64,000 nucleotides of DNA from Methanosalsum natronophilum (GCF_024808815.1 NZ_JANUCS010000005.1:1-64000); one strand, 5' to 3'. Positions 17,311-26,372 are shown, counted from the stretch's first letter. Numbers and translations are program-made. Notes: generated from the letters alone by a model not told the origin.

Positions 17311-18102
17311 ATGGATAATAAGATTTTGGTCACTAACGATGACGGTGTGTATGCAGCAGGAATACGGGCAGCTTATAGGAGTGTAGAGACATTAGGTGAT
17401 GTTACCGTAGTAGCACCTGCTGTTCAGCAGAGTGGTGTTGGTCGTGCAATATCCATATTCGAACCGTTACGGATCGATAAAGCTAAAGTCGATGGAATGA
17501 ACGCTTATGCCGTTGGTGGTACTCCCACAGATTCAGTAATACTCGCATTATTTACTGTAATGGAGAAAATGCCTGACCTTATTCTTTCAGGATTCAATAT
17601 CGGTGAAAATATCAGTACTGATACGATAACTACCTCGGGAACCATCGGTGCTGCACTTGAAGGCGCGAGTTACGGTATTCCCGCAATAGCTGCATCTATC
17701 CAGGCTGTGGATGAAAGTATGAAATTCGATGATCTAAGAGATTACGATCACGATTTCGAAGTGAGTATAAATGTAGTTAACAGAATCGCAAAGAATGTGA
17801 TCAAGTACGGATTACCAGAAAATGTTGATCTCTTAAACGTGAACATCCCTCATAATGCAACAGATGATTGTGAGATCAAAGTCACAAGGCTTGCCAGAAA
17901 GGTGTTCAGGACAGAAGTTGAGGAACGAAAGGATCCCAGAGGTAGATCATATTACTGGATCGCTGGTGACCTGATACAAGACGAGAGTGAGGGAACTGAT
18001 GTGAACACTGTCATGAAAGAAGGTAATATCTCAATCACGCCCATTACCCTTGACGCAACTGCACCTGTTGAGTTCAATGAAATAAAAAAATATTATGAAT
18101 GA
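17311..18102 (+). CDS. surE: 5'-nucleotidase SurE
   Basis: Metal-dependent survival-protein-E phosphatase acting on nucleoside 5'-monophosphates. Family motifs: ILVTNDDGVYAAGIRA at the start (metal-binding Asp pair), VVAPAVQQSGVGRAIS, YAVGGTPTDSV, and DLILSGFNIGENI. At 263 residues it is the normal length. It runs divergently from alaS behind the CTTGA array. A TATA-like AATATTTAAAA precedes it near 17213. Confidence 0.95.
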   Translation: MDNKILVTNDDGVYAAGIRAAYRSVETLGDVTVVAPAVQQSGVGRAISIFEPLRIDKAKVDGMNAYAVGGTPTDSVILALFTVMEKMPDLILSGFNIGENISTDTITTSGTIGAALEGASYGIPAIAASIQAVDESMKFDDLRDYDHDFEVSINVVNRIAKNVIKYGLPENVDLLNVNIPHNATDDCEIKVTRLARKVFRTEVEERKDPRGRSYYWIAGDLIQDESEGTDVNTVMKEGNISITPITLDATAPVEFNEIKKYYE

Positions 18103-18143
18103 TAAAATATTATGAATGATAATTAGTGAAAAAATCGTTATAT

Positions 18144-18299
18144 TCATTTAATTATCTTTATATTGATCTCTTTCCAATCATCATCAACACCGTGCAATTG
18201 TTCCACGGCACCCGCAATAGTACCGCTGAGAATACTTTGTACAAATTCGTTCATTGCAATATATTCACCGTCAACCTTGAGTTCGATCTCCATTGTCAT
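18144..18299 (-). CDS. conserved small protein of methanogens, unknown function
   Basis: A 51-residue acidic protein starting MTMEIELKVDGEYIAMNEF and ending DWKEINIKIIK. The start at ATG 18299 is favoured by GGAGG about 10 bases upstream; a longer reading to 18347 has no site. The pattern, a beta hairpin plus an amphipathic helix (VQSILSGTIAGAVEQLHG), looks folded. I know no function. It lies just downstream of moaA on the same strand, with 52 bases between, and may be co-transcribed. Confidence 0.7.
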   Translation of the reverse strand: MTMEIELKVDGEYIAMNEFVQSILSGTIAGAVEQLHGVDDDWKEINIKIIK

Positions 18300-18351
18300 T
18301 TTTATCAGTCCTCCAAATATTTTTTTATGATATTTGATGATATTCAAGGGT

Positions 18352-19284
18352 TCATCTACAAAAAGGTATTCTTCTACTAACAGCTAACTCTAACATCTCG
18401 TGCATTGCATCAATGTCAAGTTCATTAACGTCGACGAGATTATCATTTACTAGAAGACACGGTTTTAATTGACCTTGTGGTGTTACACGTAACCTGTTGC
18501 AACCGGCACAGAACTTAGAATTGTCGATAGGTCGTACGAACTCCACAATTGAGCCATTAATAGAATAACGGTTCCTCCGATGCATTGTACGTGTAGTGAT
18601 ATTATCTGAGATCGATTTGAGATATTCTTCGATCTTATCCGCATCAATACTATAAGACTCAATGCCATTTGAACTAAAGTCCATGAGTTCGATTAATTGT
18701 AATACTACATCGGGCCCGAATTGACGCGTGAATTCCATCATGGGTTCGATCTCAGTATCGTTCATGCCGTTTAGTAAAACCATATTGATCTTTACAGGTA
18801 ATAGTCCAGCATCAACTGCAGTATACACTCCATCTATAGCTCGGTCAAGGTTTTTTGGGCCTTTACCTGAAATCACTTTATACTTTTCTGGATCTAGTGT
18901 ATCCAGGCTAATATTGATCCGGTCAAGTCCACTCTCTTTAAGTTCATGTGCACGGCCGGATAGGAGTGTGCCGTTTGTAGTCACTGAAATATTCTTCATT
19001 TCAGGTAAGTTTGTGAGAATATCTTCAAAATCATTACGTAAAAGTGGTTCACCCCCCGAAAACTTGAGCTTTGTCACTCCGTGCGACTGTGCGGCAGTGA
19101 CAATGTTCTGGATTGTTTGGATTGAGATCTCTTTTGGAACCGTGCCATTATCACAAGTATTACCTTCATGGTGACAATAGATACAGTTCAGATTACATCT
19201 ATCTGTAATAGATATACGAAGACTTGAGATGCTGCGACCAAACGAATCTTTGAGTGGGGATGTGTTAGATGTAAGATTTTTCAT
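18352..19284 (-). CDS. moaA: GTP 3',8-cyclase MoaA
   Basis: Radical-SAM enzyme for the first step of molybdopterin (here perhaps tungstopterin) synthesis. The N-terminal cluster ligands are C30, C34 and C37 in DRCNLNCIYCHHEG. The second cluster is held by C259, C262 and C276 in FCAGCNRLRVTPQGQLKPC. The SAM-binding GGEPLLR is at 77-83. At 310 residues it is full length; the C-terminus lacks the Gly-Gly tail of bacterial MoaA. It is divergent from cbiA/cfbB across 85 bases. Formylmethanofuran dehydrogenase is the main user of this cofactor in methanogens. Confidence 0.95.
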   Translation of the reverse strand: MKNLTSNTSPLKDSFGRSISSLRISITDRCNLNCIYCHHEGNTCDNGTVPKEISIQTIQNIVTAAQSHGVTKLKFSGGEPLLRNDFEDILTNLPEMKNISVTTNGTLLSGRAHELKESGLDRINISLDTLDPEKYKVISGKGPKNLDRAIDGVYTAVDAGLLPVKINMVLLNGMNDTEIEPMMEFTRQFGPDVVLQLIELMDFSSNGIESYSIDADKIEEYLKSISDNITTRTMHRRNRYSINGSIVEFVRPIDNSKFCAGCNRLRVTPQGQLKPCLLVNDNLVDVNELDIDAMHEMLELAVSRRIPFCR

Positions 19285-19339
19285 CTGATATCAGCTATAT
19301 CTTAATTTACTGTTTGATACGAATTGTGATTGAACAATA

Positions 19340-19352
19340 ATATATATAAAAT
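19340..19352 (+). promoter_or_regulatory. TATA box of cbiA/cfbB, leaderless-type spacing
   Basis: ATATATATAAAAT is centred about 25 bases before the ATG at 19370, the normal archaeal TATA-to-start-site distance. No Shine-Dalgarno sequence precedes the ATG. The transcript is therefore probably leaderless. Confidence 0.55.
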
Positions 19353-19369
19353 CAACCCAATTATTAGTC

Positions 19370-20689
19370 ATGACCAGAGCACTACTTATCGCAGGTACTC
19401 ATAGCGGTGTTGGGAAAACAACTGTTGCTATGGGGATAATGGCAGCTTTTACTAAACGTGTGAATAAAGTGAAACCTTATAAGGTGGGACCCGATTATAT
19501 CGATCCTACACATCATAGTGTAATATGTGGTCAACCATCCCATAACCTTGATACTTATATGATGGGAGTGGATGGTGTCCAGGATACATTTAACCGAACT
19601 TCACAAGGTGCTGACATCTCTGTTGTGGAGGGTGTTATGGGTCTATATGACGGCATGGACTCTACCGAGATCGCTAGTTCTGCACATGTAGCAAAGTCAT
19701 TAGGATTACCAGTACTGCTTGTACTGAACGTGCACGGAATGTCAAGGAGTGCAGCTGCACTTGCACAGGGTTATATCAATTACGATTCAGACGTGAACGT
19801 TGCAGGTATTATTTTGAACAAGGTGGGTAGTCCACGCCATGCACAGATGATCAAGGATGTAATACAAGATGTACCTATAGTAGGAACATTACCTCGTAAC
19901 AAGGACCTAACCGTACCTTCACGTCACTTAGGGCTACATATGGCATCCGAGCAGGAACATGATATTGAAGGGTTGGCACAGTTTATTGAAGAGAATGTTG
20001 ATATGGACAACATTACAGAGATCGCAGAAAGTGCACCCGAAACGAATCATGGTGAGAATATACAAGAAGTGCCAGAACCCGACGTTACTATCGGAGTTGC
20101 TATGGATAGTGCTTTTTGTTTTTATTACCAGGACATGTTCGATATGTTCAGGCACTATGGTGCTGAAATTAAATTTTTCAGTCCATTAAATGGAGAAGTA
20201 CCTGATGTTGACGGAATGTATTTTGGTGGTGGGTACCCAGAACTCAATTTAGCTGAACTTGAAAAGTCAAATACAACTTCAAAACTGGCAGATCTGGCAT
20301 CTGACGGATTACCCTTATACGGAGAATGTGGTGGTCTTTTATACTTATCCAAATCGTATGAGAACGATGACGGAAAGTACATGATGGCTAACGTATTCCC
20401 TACAGAGGTTCGATTGACCAAAAGATTGCAAGCTCTTGGGTACACTAAAGCAAAAGCTAACGGTGGATATTTGAATTCTATAATAAAAGGACATGAGTTC
20501 CATTATTCAGTGACTGAATGTGATAAAGATTGTAGACTCATCTACGAAATGATCAGGGGTAAAGGTATACAGGACGGATGGGATGGTGTAATGGAACATA
20601 GTTCGCTTGCAAGTTATATGCACGCACATCCACTTACATTCCCTGTAAAGAGTTTTGTTGATGAGTGTAGAAGATATAATCGTAGTTGA
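19370..20689 (+). CDS. cbiA: cobyrinate or Ni-sirohydrochlorin a,c-diamide synthase
   Basis: ATP- and glutamine-dependent amidase of the CobB/CbiA family. It has an N-terminal P-loop GTHSGVGKTT (residues 9-18), KVGPDYIDPTHH, and a C-terminal class I glutaminase-like part with YGECGGLLYLS (nucleophile Cys) and the closing MHAHPLTF. In methanogens two paralogues exist: CbiA for corrinoids and CfbB for coenzyme F430. I cannot tell them apart without a tree. At 439 residues it is full length. The gene stands alone, convergent with priL. Confidence 0.9.
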   Translation: MTRALLIAGTHSGVGKTTVAMGIMAAFTKRVNKVKPYKVGPDYIDPTHHSVICGQPSHNLDTYMMGVDGVQDTFNRTSQGADISVVEGVMGLYDGMDSTEIASSAHVAKSLGLPVLLVLNVHGMSRSAAALAQGYINYDSDVNVAGIILNKVGSPRHAQMIKDVIQDVPIVGTLPRNKDLTVPSRHLGLHMASEQEHDIEGLAQFIEENVDMDNITEIAESAPETNHGENIQEVPEPDVTIGVAMDSAFCFYYQDMFDMFRHYGAEIKFFSPLNGEVPDVDGMYFGGGYPELNLAELEKSNTTSKLADLASDGLPLYGECGGLLYLSKSYENDDGKYMMANVFPTEVRLTKRLQALGYTKAKANGGYLNSIIKGHEFHYSVTECDKDCRLIYEMIRGKGIQDGWDGVMEHSSLASYMHAHPLTFPVKSFVDECRRYNRS

Positions 20690-20708
20690 GAATATTAATT
20701 AACAACGA

Positions 20709-21794
20709 TTATTCTTTTATTCCATCATCAGAGTCTTCATTTCCACTTTCATCTTTAGTTTCTGATTGATTAGAATCTTGTTTTGAGGTTAACCATTGCT
20801 TGCGTTTATAGTAAGTCAATGGATGACTGAGTTTAGTACAAAGTTTATCTTCACCAAAACAGTTCCCATAAGTCTTCATGGTATTGCATGAGGGTGGTTT
20901 GTAAGTATTACCAGTTGCACCTGCAATATGTTCTATCTGGTACCGTGTCTTCTCCTCATCAAAGTCTGGTGATATATTGAACATGTTTACTACCTCATCC
21001 ACTGACATCCCGATATTGAGCAGGAACGATGTCATGGCAAACCGCATTGAATGTGGAAGATTTGAACCCGACTTTACCTGAGATATAGCGTACTTTACAC
21101 ATGGCGGAAATGAATCAGTATCAACTTCACTGGTATCAATTCGTTCAAAGTTCTTTTTACGTTCTTCCAACTTAGCTTTGATCTCTTTCAGGTAAGGTTC
21201 AAGCTGTTCACAGAGTTCTGATGATAATTCTAGGGGTAATGAATCCTGTATTTTGAACTTGATGGCTTCCTGGAGTAAACGTGCAAGGTCTCGTTGAGAT
21301 AATGATACATTACCATAATCCATTTTTCGGTTCACAAGTTTCCATTCGAGTTCTTTCATGTTACTTGAGAGGTGAAGATAATCTGTGAAATGTAAAAGGA
21401 ATAGAGTTGAAGTTACCGGTTTAATATTTATACCGAACTCGGTACTGAACTCGATCAGGAACTGTGAATCTGATTGTGAGAGCAGAGTACTCGAAGATTC
21501 GGCTTCCTTTAATGCATATCTGCGTGTAAGATAATTATCATCTATACATGATAATAATATACGAGAAAAAGGATATGAGAGAAGTTCGATCATGAAAGAA
21601 GTTTCATCTAGGGTTTCAGGGTAAGGTTTAGTAAGAGTACCTTCAAGTGCTTCAATGATACGTTCTTTCCCACGAATTCGTGCAGATTCGAATGCTCTGG
21701 ATTCGAGTAACCTGTCAACTGATATGCCCAGTCCCTTTACATGTTCTGATGCCTGGGGAATGAATGGATACAGTGCCAGGTATGTCTGGTCCAT
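20709..21794 (-). CDS. priL: DNA primase large subunit PriL
   Basis: Non-catalytic subunit of the archaeal primase. It binds PriS and carries a 4Fe-4S cluster. Four cysteines fit the cluster: C232 (FPPCVKYA), C303, C312 and C319 (PSCNTMKTYGNCFGEDKLC), followed by the HPLTYYK region. The last 25 residues are acidic and disordered-looking. It lies 16 bases downstream of pcn on the same strand, grouping two replication genes. Confidence 0.93.
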   Translation of the reverse strand: MDQTYLALYPFIPQASEHVKGLGISVDRLLESRAFESARIRGKERIIEALEGTLTKPYPETLDETSFMIELLSYPFSRILLSCIDDNYLTRRYALKEAESSSTLLSQSDSQFLIEFSTEFGINIKPVTSTLFLLHFTDYLHLSSNMKELEWKLVNRKMDYGNVSLSQRDLARLLQEAIKFKIQDSLPLELSSELCEQLEPYLKEIKAKLEERKKNFERIDTSEVDTDSFPPCVKYAISQVKSGSNLPHSMRFAMTSFLLNIGMSVDEVVNMFNISPDFDEEKTRYQIEHIAGATGNTYKPPSCNTMKTYGNCFGEDKLCTKLSHPLTYYKRKQWLTSKQDSNQSETKDESGNEDSDDGIKE

Positions 21795-21810
21795 AAATTG
21801 AACATCTCAA

Positions 21811-22548
21811 TTATTCTGCTTCTATTCTTGGTGCTAAGAGATAGTTCACAATACCTTTACCGTTTGCAACCTCAAAATTGATCTTTATCGGGAAATCTTT
21901 ACCTATGTTCAGTTCAACTTCGTTAGATTTTGATGCGGGTTTCACAATGTCAGATAAGTAGTCGAGTGAGAACATTGAACGTGCATCACCAGCTTTCATA
22001 TCGATCAACTGGTCACGTGTCATCTCGAGCCTTACTTTATCAGTATCACCTTCAGCTTCCATGTAAAATATCTCGTCCTCGATACCTAACATGATATGGT
22101 CACTGATCTTCTCTGCAGCCTTTATTGCCTTTCTCATTTCGGAACCGTTCAGGATAACCTGACCTGCGAGATCGAGTTGTGGTATACGTGGTTCTGAACG
22201 GATGGTCGATGGATCTATCAGAGATAAAGTGTAAGAAAAACCTCCAATATGTATTTCCATTTTCTGAGTTTCCTCTTTCAGCTCCAGAACAATATTATCG
22301 TTCTTTTCAGCTACACCCATAATATCGTTTATCTTGGTAAGGTCCATCCCGATCTCGGTATCATCGCCTTCGAACTCCTCAAAGGCCTCGGATTCTAGAT
22401 TAAAACTCACCATTGCTACATTAGCCGGATCTACTGCTTTTACTGAAAGCCCCTCTTTAGATATCTTAAACCTTGCTTCATCCACGAGCACTGAGAGTAT
22501 TTCAATAGAATCTTTCAGAAGAGATGCTTCAATTGTTGCCTTGAACAT
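21811..22548 (-). CDS. pcn: DNA polymerase sliding clamp PCNA
   Basis: Ring-forming processivity factor for DNA polymerases, FEN1 and ligase. The 245 residues have the duplicated clamp fold, with MFKATIEASLLKDSIEILSVLVDEARFKI at the start, an interdomain segment near residue 120, and the C-terminal NYLLAPRIEAE. The surface is strongly acidic, typical of the family. It is followed directly by priL. Confidence 0.96.
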   Translation of the reverse strand: MFKATIEASLLKDSIEILSVLVDEARFKISKEGLSVKAVDPANVAMVSFNLESEAFEEFEGDDTEIGMDLTKINDIMGVAEKNDNIVLELKEETQKMEIHIGGFSYTLSLIDPSTIRSEPRIPQLDLAGQVILNGSEMRKAIKAAEKISDHIMLGIEDEIFYMEAEGDTDKVRLEMTRDQLIDMKAGDARSMFSLDYLSDIVKPASKSNEVELNIGKDFPIKINFEVANGKGIVNYLLAPRIEAE

Positions 22549-22642
22549 ACCGATTCTCCATTAAAATTAAATGATCATTAAGTAATACCACTTAGTATTT
22601 ATTCCAATATATAAAGTTCTTTATATGAGTCAACGAGATATT

Positions 22643-22957
22643 TCAGTCATATTCTCTCCATGTCTTCTGGCACTTGGTACATTTGAAGAACCGAGTTTCG
22701 GATTCGTCAGCTGACCTGAGTTGTCGTAACCACCAATAAGCTAAATTATGCCCGCATTCTGGACATCGCGCATTGGTTGTAGGTAATCCTATATCAGTAT
22801 CTTCTTCAAGGACAGTTACGTCACTATTATCACGAGATGTCTTGGATACAAGTTCAGTCTTATCAGTTTCACTTATTTTCACATAACCGCATTTTTTGCA
22901 GCTCATTTCGCCTTCTTTTGGGTACATTAAACTTTTACATTTTGGACAGAATTCCAT
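22643..22957 (-). CDS. tfs: transcription factor S (TFIIS/RPB9-like)
   Basis: Stimulates transcript cleavage by archaeal RNA polymerase. It has two zinc ribbons: an N-terminal CPKC...CKKC and a C-terminal CPEC...CTKC. The RSADE acidic tip that enters the polymerase active site is intact. I use ATG 22957 (MEFCPKCKS) because AAGGATGAT lies just upstream; a longer start at 22966 sits inside that site. It overlaps the end of the Nudix gene by 23 bases, so the two form one unit. Confidence 0.94.
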   Translation of the reverse strand: MEFCPKCKSLMYPKEGEMSCKKCGYVKISETDKTELVSKTSRDNSDVTVLEEDTDIGLPTTNARCPECGHNLAYWWLRQLRSADESETRFFKCTKCQKTWREYD

Positions 22958-23351
22958 AGATATCATCCTTTGCGTCTTCTATTATTCTTGAATGGTCAAA
23001 TGCCATTTCAGGTAATTCATCGATATCGAACAGTTCAAGTGATACAGCGTCCGATCCCGCTCTGGGAACGTCGTCTGATATTGCAAGGTAGGTCACTGAG
23101 ACCGTATGACCGCGGGGGTCACGGGAAGGTTCTGAATATACTCCAACCAATTTAATTATTCTGATATGAAGTCCAGTCTCTTCCAAGGATTCACGTATTA
23201 CAGCATTTTCAACCGTTTCCCCGATATCAACAAAACCGCCAGGTAATGCGAACTGGCCCTTAAACGGCGGGTTTCTTCTTTTAATGAGAACGAGTTTACC
23301 TTTAGATATTATCACGGCATCTACTGTCAGTTTAGGTGTTTGAGGTTCCAT
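22935..23351 (-). CDS. Nudix hydrolase (ADP-ribose pyrophosphatase type)
   Basis: The Nudix box GGFVDIGETVENAVIRESLEETG matches GX5EX7REUXEEXGU in full. SEPSRDPRGHTVSVTY after it fits ADP-ribose and related sugar-nucleotide pyrophosphatases. The start at ATG 23351 (MEPQTPKLTVDAVI) is supported by a TATA-like AATAAATATA centred about 28 bases upstream, implying a leaderless message. The further-upstream reading to 23411 would run through that promoter. It precedes tfs. Confidence 0.88.
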   Translation of the reverse strand: MEPQTPKLTVDAVIISKGKLVLIKRRNPPFKGQFALPGGFVDIGETVENAVIRESLEETGLHIRIIKLVGVYSEPSRDPRGHTVSVTYLAISDDVPRAGSDAVSLELFDIDELPEMAFDHSRIIEDAKDDIYGILSKM

Positions 23352-23374
23352 ATTACAATATTTAGTACAATGGC

Positions 23375-23386
23375 TATATTTATTAA
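23375..23386. promoter_or_regulatory. AT-rich promoter shared by Nudix/tfs and artA
   Basis: TATATTTATTAA on the plus strand reads TTAATAAATATA on the minus strand. It is centred about 28 bases from the Nudix ATG (23351) and about 33 bases from the artA ATG (23414). The 62-base gap is the whole regulatory space of both divergent genes, so one element may serve both directions. Confidence 0.45.
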
Positions 23387-23413
23387 TAAGTATTAATGAT
23401 AATGTAGTCAAGA

Positions 23414-24241
23414 ATGTTAGATAATTTGTTATGGATTGCCGTTGCGTTAATGCTTATTTCAATATTGATTCCAAAGAATGCACGTACCGGTAAACTACTT
23501 GGTGGAATTGGTTGGACCTTTTTTGGATTTCATTGGTTAAACCAACCTGTGTATTATATTAGTATCAATGACTATTTCAATGCAGTGCTAACTGTGTTCA
23601 TAGCACTCTTCTGTTTATTCCTTGCCTACATTATGGTTTTCCAGGAATTCAAGAACTCAATCGAACTCAACCCTGACCTCAAGATCGATGTGACACATAT
23701 GGCTACCGCAGCTACCGCGATCGGGTCACTGATGTATTTCCCGTTCGCTACGGTTCAGTCAATGGAGATGTGGTTAGTATCAATTGTGACCACGCATACG
23801 GTCTGGATGTTAAATGTGCTTGGATACCCTGCGTTATTAACTGCATGGGACGTTATTACACTTAATGAGTACAGTGTAAGAATAATTCTTGCATGTACGG
23901 CTATTGAGAGTATTGCGTTATTCACTGGCCTTATTTTAGCAGTTAAAGCACCGGTTAAAAGACTGGTAACCGCATTCATGGTATCTATACCTGTGATATA
24001 TGGACTTAACATTGTAAGGAACACTTTTGTTACAGTAGCGTTTGCAGGACAGTGGTTTGGTCCTAACAGTTTTGAAATTGCACATCATTTCATTGCAAAG
24101 GCGGGATCAATAGTAGCATTATTGGTAATTGCGTATCTCGTGTTAAGAATATTACCAGAACTTATTGACCTGATCGATGGGTTAAGGATAATCGGAACTG
24201 ATCATGTCCAGGTCATATTCAACAAAATATCAAGGAAATGA
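23414..24241 (+). CDS. artA: archaeosortase A
   Basis: Membrane cysteine transpeptidase-like enzyme that processes PGF-CTERM tails and is coupled to lipid anchoring of surface proteins. About eight hydrophobic helices are visible. The catalytic Cys is in ILACTAIES (C161), the essential Arg in NIVRNTFV (R202), and a His pair (H224/H225) follows in EIAHHFIAK. At 275 residues it is normal for the family. The next two genes encode archaetidylserine decarboxylase and synthase, whose homologues are needed for ArtA-dependent maturation in haloarchaea. A predicted client lies at 39288-40709. Confidence 0.92.
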   Translation: MLDNLLWIAVALMLISILIPKNARTGKLLGGIGWTFFGFHWLNQPVYYISINDYFNAVLTVFIALFCLFLAYIMVFQEFKNSIELNPDLKIDVTHMATAATAIGSLMYFPFATVQSMEMWLVSIVTTHTVWMLNVLGYPALLTAWDVITLNEYSVRIILACTAIESIALFTGLILAVKAPVKRLVTAFMVSIPVIYGLNIVRNTFVTVAFAGQWFGPNSFEIAHHFIAKAGSIVALLVIAYLVLRILPELIDLIDGLRIIGTDHVQVIFNKISRK

Positions 24242-24247
24242 TGATAT

Positions 24248-24868
24248 ATGGTTGCCAAAGGTTCTTCTTGTTGGATAGTGACTGCATTTGTTGTAACTGT
24301 TATGATAGGAATTATTGCATATATTACTCAGTTCAAGTTAGCATTATATGCAACTGCGAGTTCAATGTCAATAGCTCTCTTTTTTATTTGGTTCTTCAGG
24401 GACCCTGAAAGGAACATCCAGTATTGTGATCAGAGCATAGTAGCACCGGCTGATGGTCGTGTCATTGATATCAGAGGTACTAAAGTTTGTACGTTCATGA
24501 ACATACATAATGTGCATGTGAACAGAGTACCGCTATCAGGTACTGTGAAAAATATTGAGTATAGCAAAGGTGGATACTTACCAGCATTTTGTAAAGATTC
24601 TGACCGTAACGAAAGGGCTGAGATTACCTTGGATACAAAATATGGTGATATTGTAGTAACACAAATTGCAGGTGCACTTGTTAGAAGGATCGTATCTTAT
24701 GTGAATGTGGGTGACAAAATTGAGCAGGGCGATAAAATTGGTATGATACGGTTTGGGTCAAGGGTCGATGTGACCATCCCAGAATCGTTCAAAATAACGT
24801 GTAAAAAAGGAGATAAAGTTATTGCCGGTGAAACAATACTTGCAACATGCATGAATGAACTTAATTGA
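24248..24868 (+). CDS. asd: archaetidylserine decarboxylase
   Basis: Pyruvoyl-dependent decarboxylase making archaetidylethanolamine from archaetidylserine. There are two N-terminal hydrophobic helices, then a compact soluble domain with FFRDPER, ADGRVIDI, CTFMNIHNVHVNRVP and the self-cleavage region IRFGSRVDV, where the Ser after Gly becomes the pyruvoyl group. At 206 residues it matches the short archaeal PssD form. It lies 6 bases after artA and 21 before the synthase gene. Confidence 0.92.
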   Translation: MVAKGSSCWIVTAFVVTVMIGIIAYITQFKLALYATASSMSIALFFIWFFRDPERNIQYCDQSIVAPADGRVIDIRGTKVCTFMNIHNVHVNRVPLSGTVKNIEYSKGGYLPAFCKDSDRNERAEITLDTKYGDIVVTQIAGALVRRIVSYVNVGDKIEQGDKIGMIRFGSRVDVTIPESFKITCKKGDKVIAGETILATCMNELN

Positions 24869-24889
24869 TTAATAGAGGATGAACCATCC

Positions 24890-25573
24890 ATGAACGTGTT
24901 TCGAATTATCAGAATACCGGACCTAGCAACACTTACAAACGCTATTCTAGGCGTTTCTGCAATGTTCATGGCAGTTATGGGATATTTTCAAGTAGCTATT
25001 CTATTAATACTGGTCGCATGTATTGCTGACGGTCTTGATGGGTTCCTGGCAATACATTTAGAGAACAGTCCAATTGGAAAATATCTTGATTCTTTGGCGG
25101 ATGCGATATCTTTTGGAGTGGCGCCCATAGTAATAATATTCACTATGTATGGTTTAGAGTATACTTACATGATAATACCTATACTCTTATTCTATGTCAT
25201 ATGTGGGATACTTCGACTCGCACGGTTCGATAACAAGGAATCGGAAATATTGGACTTTGAAGGTGTGCCTATAACAGCGTCTGCTGTAATGTTATCTACA
25301 TACCTACTCATGAACCCTAAATACATTCATCCTTACGTGCTCATGTTCATTTTATTATTACTTTCAATACTCATGATAACCACTTATCCTTACCCCAAGT
25401 TTAGAAATATTAAAGTGTTAGTACCCATTTTCATCCTATTCGTTTCATTGATAGTAACTACAATATTATTCCAAGAGTTAGGGTACATTTTAGCTACCAT
25501 CTTGTTCATTTTAATGGTATTATACTTGGAATCACCTATAATGAAAATACCTCGACAATATTATCGGGATTGA
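24890..25573 (+). CDS. pssA: archaetidylserine synthase (CDP-alcohol phosphotransferase)
   Basis: Membrane enzyme joining serine to CDP-archaeol. The CDP-alcohol motif is ADGLDGFLAI...GKYLDSLADAISFG near residues 44-73, with all four Asp present. The Ala-Arg step after the second DG reads Ala-Ile, so the usual Arg is missing. The enzyme in this window at 32840-33448 keeps it. Six or more hydrophobic helices follow. It is third in the artA-asd-pssA unit, and its stop touches the next gene's leader. Confidence 0.88.
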   Translation: MNVFRIIRIPDLATLTNAILGVSAMFMAVMGYFQVAILLILVACIADGLDGFLAIHLENSPIGKYLDSLADAISFGVAPIVIIFTMYGLEYTYMIIPILLFYVICGILRLARFDNKESEILDFEGVPITASAVMLSTYLLMNPKYIHPYVLMFILLLLSILMITTYPYPKFRNIKVLVPIFILFVSLIVTTILFQELGYILATILFILMVLYLESPIMKIPRQYYRD

Positions 25574-25589
25574 GGTGAGGATACATAAT

Positions 25590-26324
25590 ATGTTTAACAG
25601 TACCGAACTTGAGAGATATAACAGACAAATTATGTTGTTTGGAGAAGAAGGTCAGTCCAAATTAAAACAGGCTACTGTGTTAGTTGCGGGTTTGGGTGGA
25701 CTGGGATCACCTATAGCTATTTACCTGGCTGCTGCAGGAATTGGGAAATTGAAAATAGTGGATTTCGATAATGTAGATATCACAAACCTAAATCGTCAAG
25801 TACTCCATTACGAAAAAGACATTACCAGGATGAAAGTAGTTTCTGGACAAGAAAAGTTACAGCAGCTTAACCCTAATATCGAAATTGAACGAGTAGTTAC
25901 AAGAATAGATGAGAATAATATTAAGAGTATTACTGAAGGCATTGATGTTATAGTAGATGCAATGGATAATTACGATACAAGGTTCGTGCTCAACTCCGCT
26001 ACAGTTTCAAAAAGAATACCGCTAATTCATGGTGCTGTAAGTGGACTCGATGGTCAGGTAACTACAATAATCCCTGGTAAGTCACCATGTCTCAAATGCC
26101 TGTTCACATCAACACCACCAAAAGAAGTATTCCCAATATTGGGTACTACTGCAGGTATTATTGGAACAATACAGGCAAATGAAGTAATCAAGTATATCAC
26201 GGGGAAAGGTGAATTGTTGGTAGGACAATTGCTGTTATGGGACGGGTCAAGTAATGGTTTTGAAAAAATTAGTATCATGCCAAACACCAACTGTGATGTT
26301 TGTGGACATTTACATGAAGAATAA
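25590..26324 (+). CDS. ThiF/MoeB/HesA-type adenylyltransferase (E1-like)
   Basis: Adenylates the C-terminus of a ubiquitin-like sulfur carrier (ThiS, MoaD or SAMP type). The nucleotide loop GLGGLGSPIA is near residue 35, then DFDNVDITNLNRQVL and DAMDNYDTR. Structural zinc is held by CLKC and CDVC. The start at ATG 25590 is supported by GAGGTGAGG about 9 bases upstream; an in-frame GTG at 25575 lies inside that site. Its carrier partner is not visible here, so thiamine, molybdopterin and tRNA thiolation all remain possible. It precedes mptD. Confidence 0.9.
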   Translation: MFNSTELERYNRQIMLFGEEGQSKLKQATVLVAGLGGLGSPIAIYLAAAGIGKLKIVDFDNVDITNLNRQVLHYEKDITRMKVVSGQEKLQQLNPNIEIERVVTRIDENNIKSITEGIDVIVDAMDNYDTRFVLNSATVSKRIPLIHGAVSGLDGQVTTIIPGKSPCLKCLFTSTPPKEVFPILGTTAGIIGTIQANEVIKYITGKGELLVGQLLLWDGSSNGFEKISIMPNTNCDVCGHLHEE

Positions 26325-26372
26325 TTATAATAGATTTTGTTCCAATTCCAGATATGAGGAGATAATAAAGGT

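Noticed and set aside
18126-18380. 84-codon plus-strand frame after surE
   Set aside because: It is antisense to the small conserved gene with a good ribosome site at 18144-18299 and to the end of moaA; composition is not protein-like.
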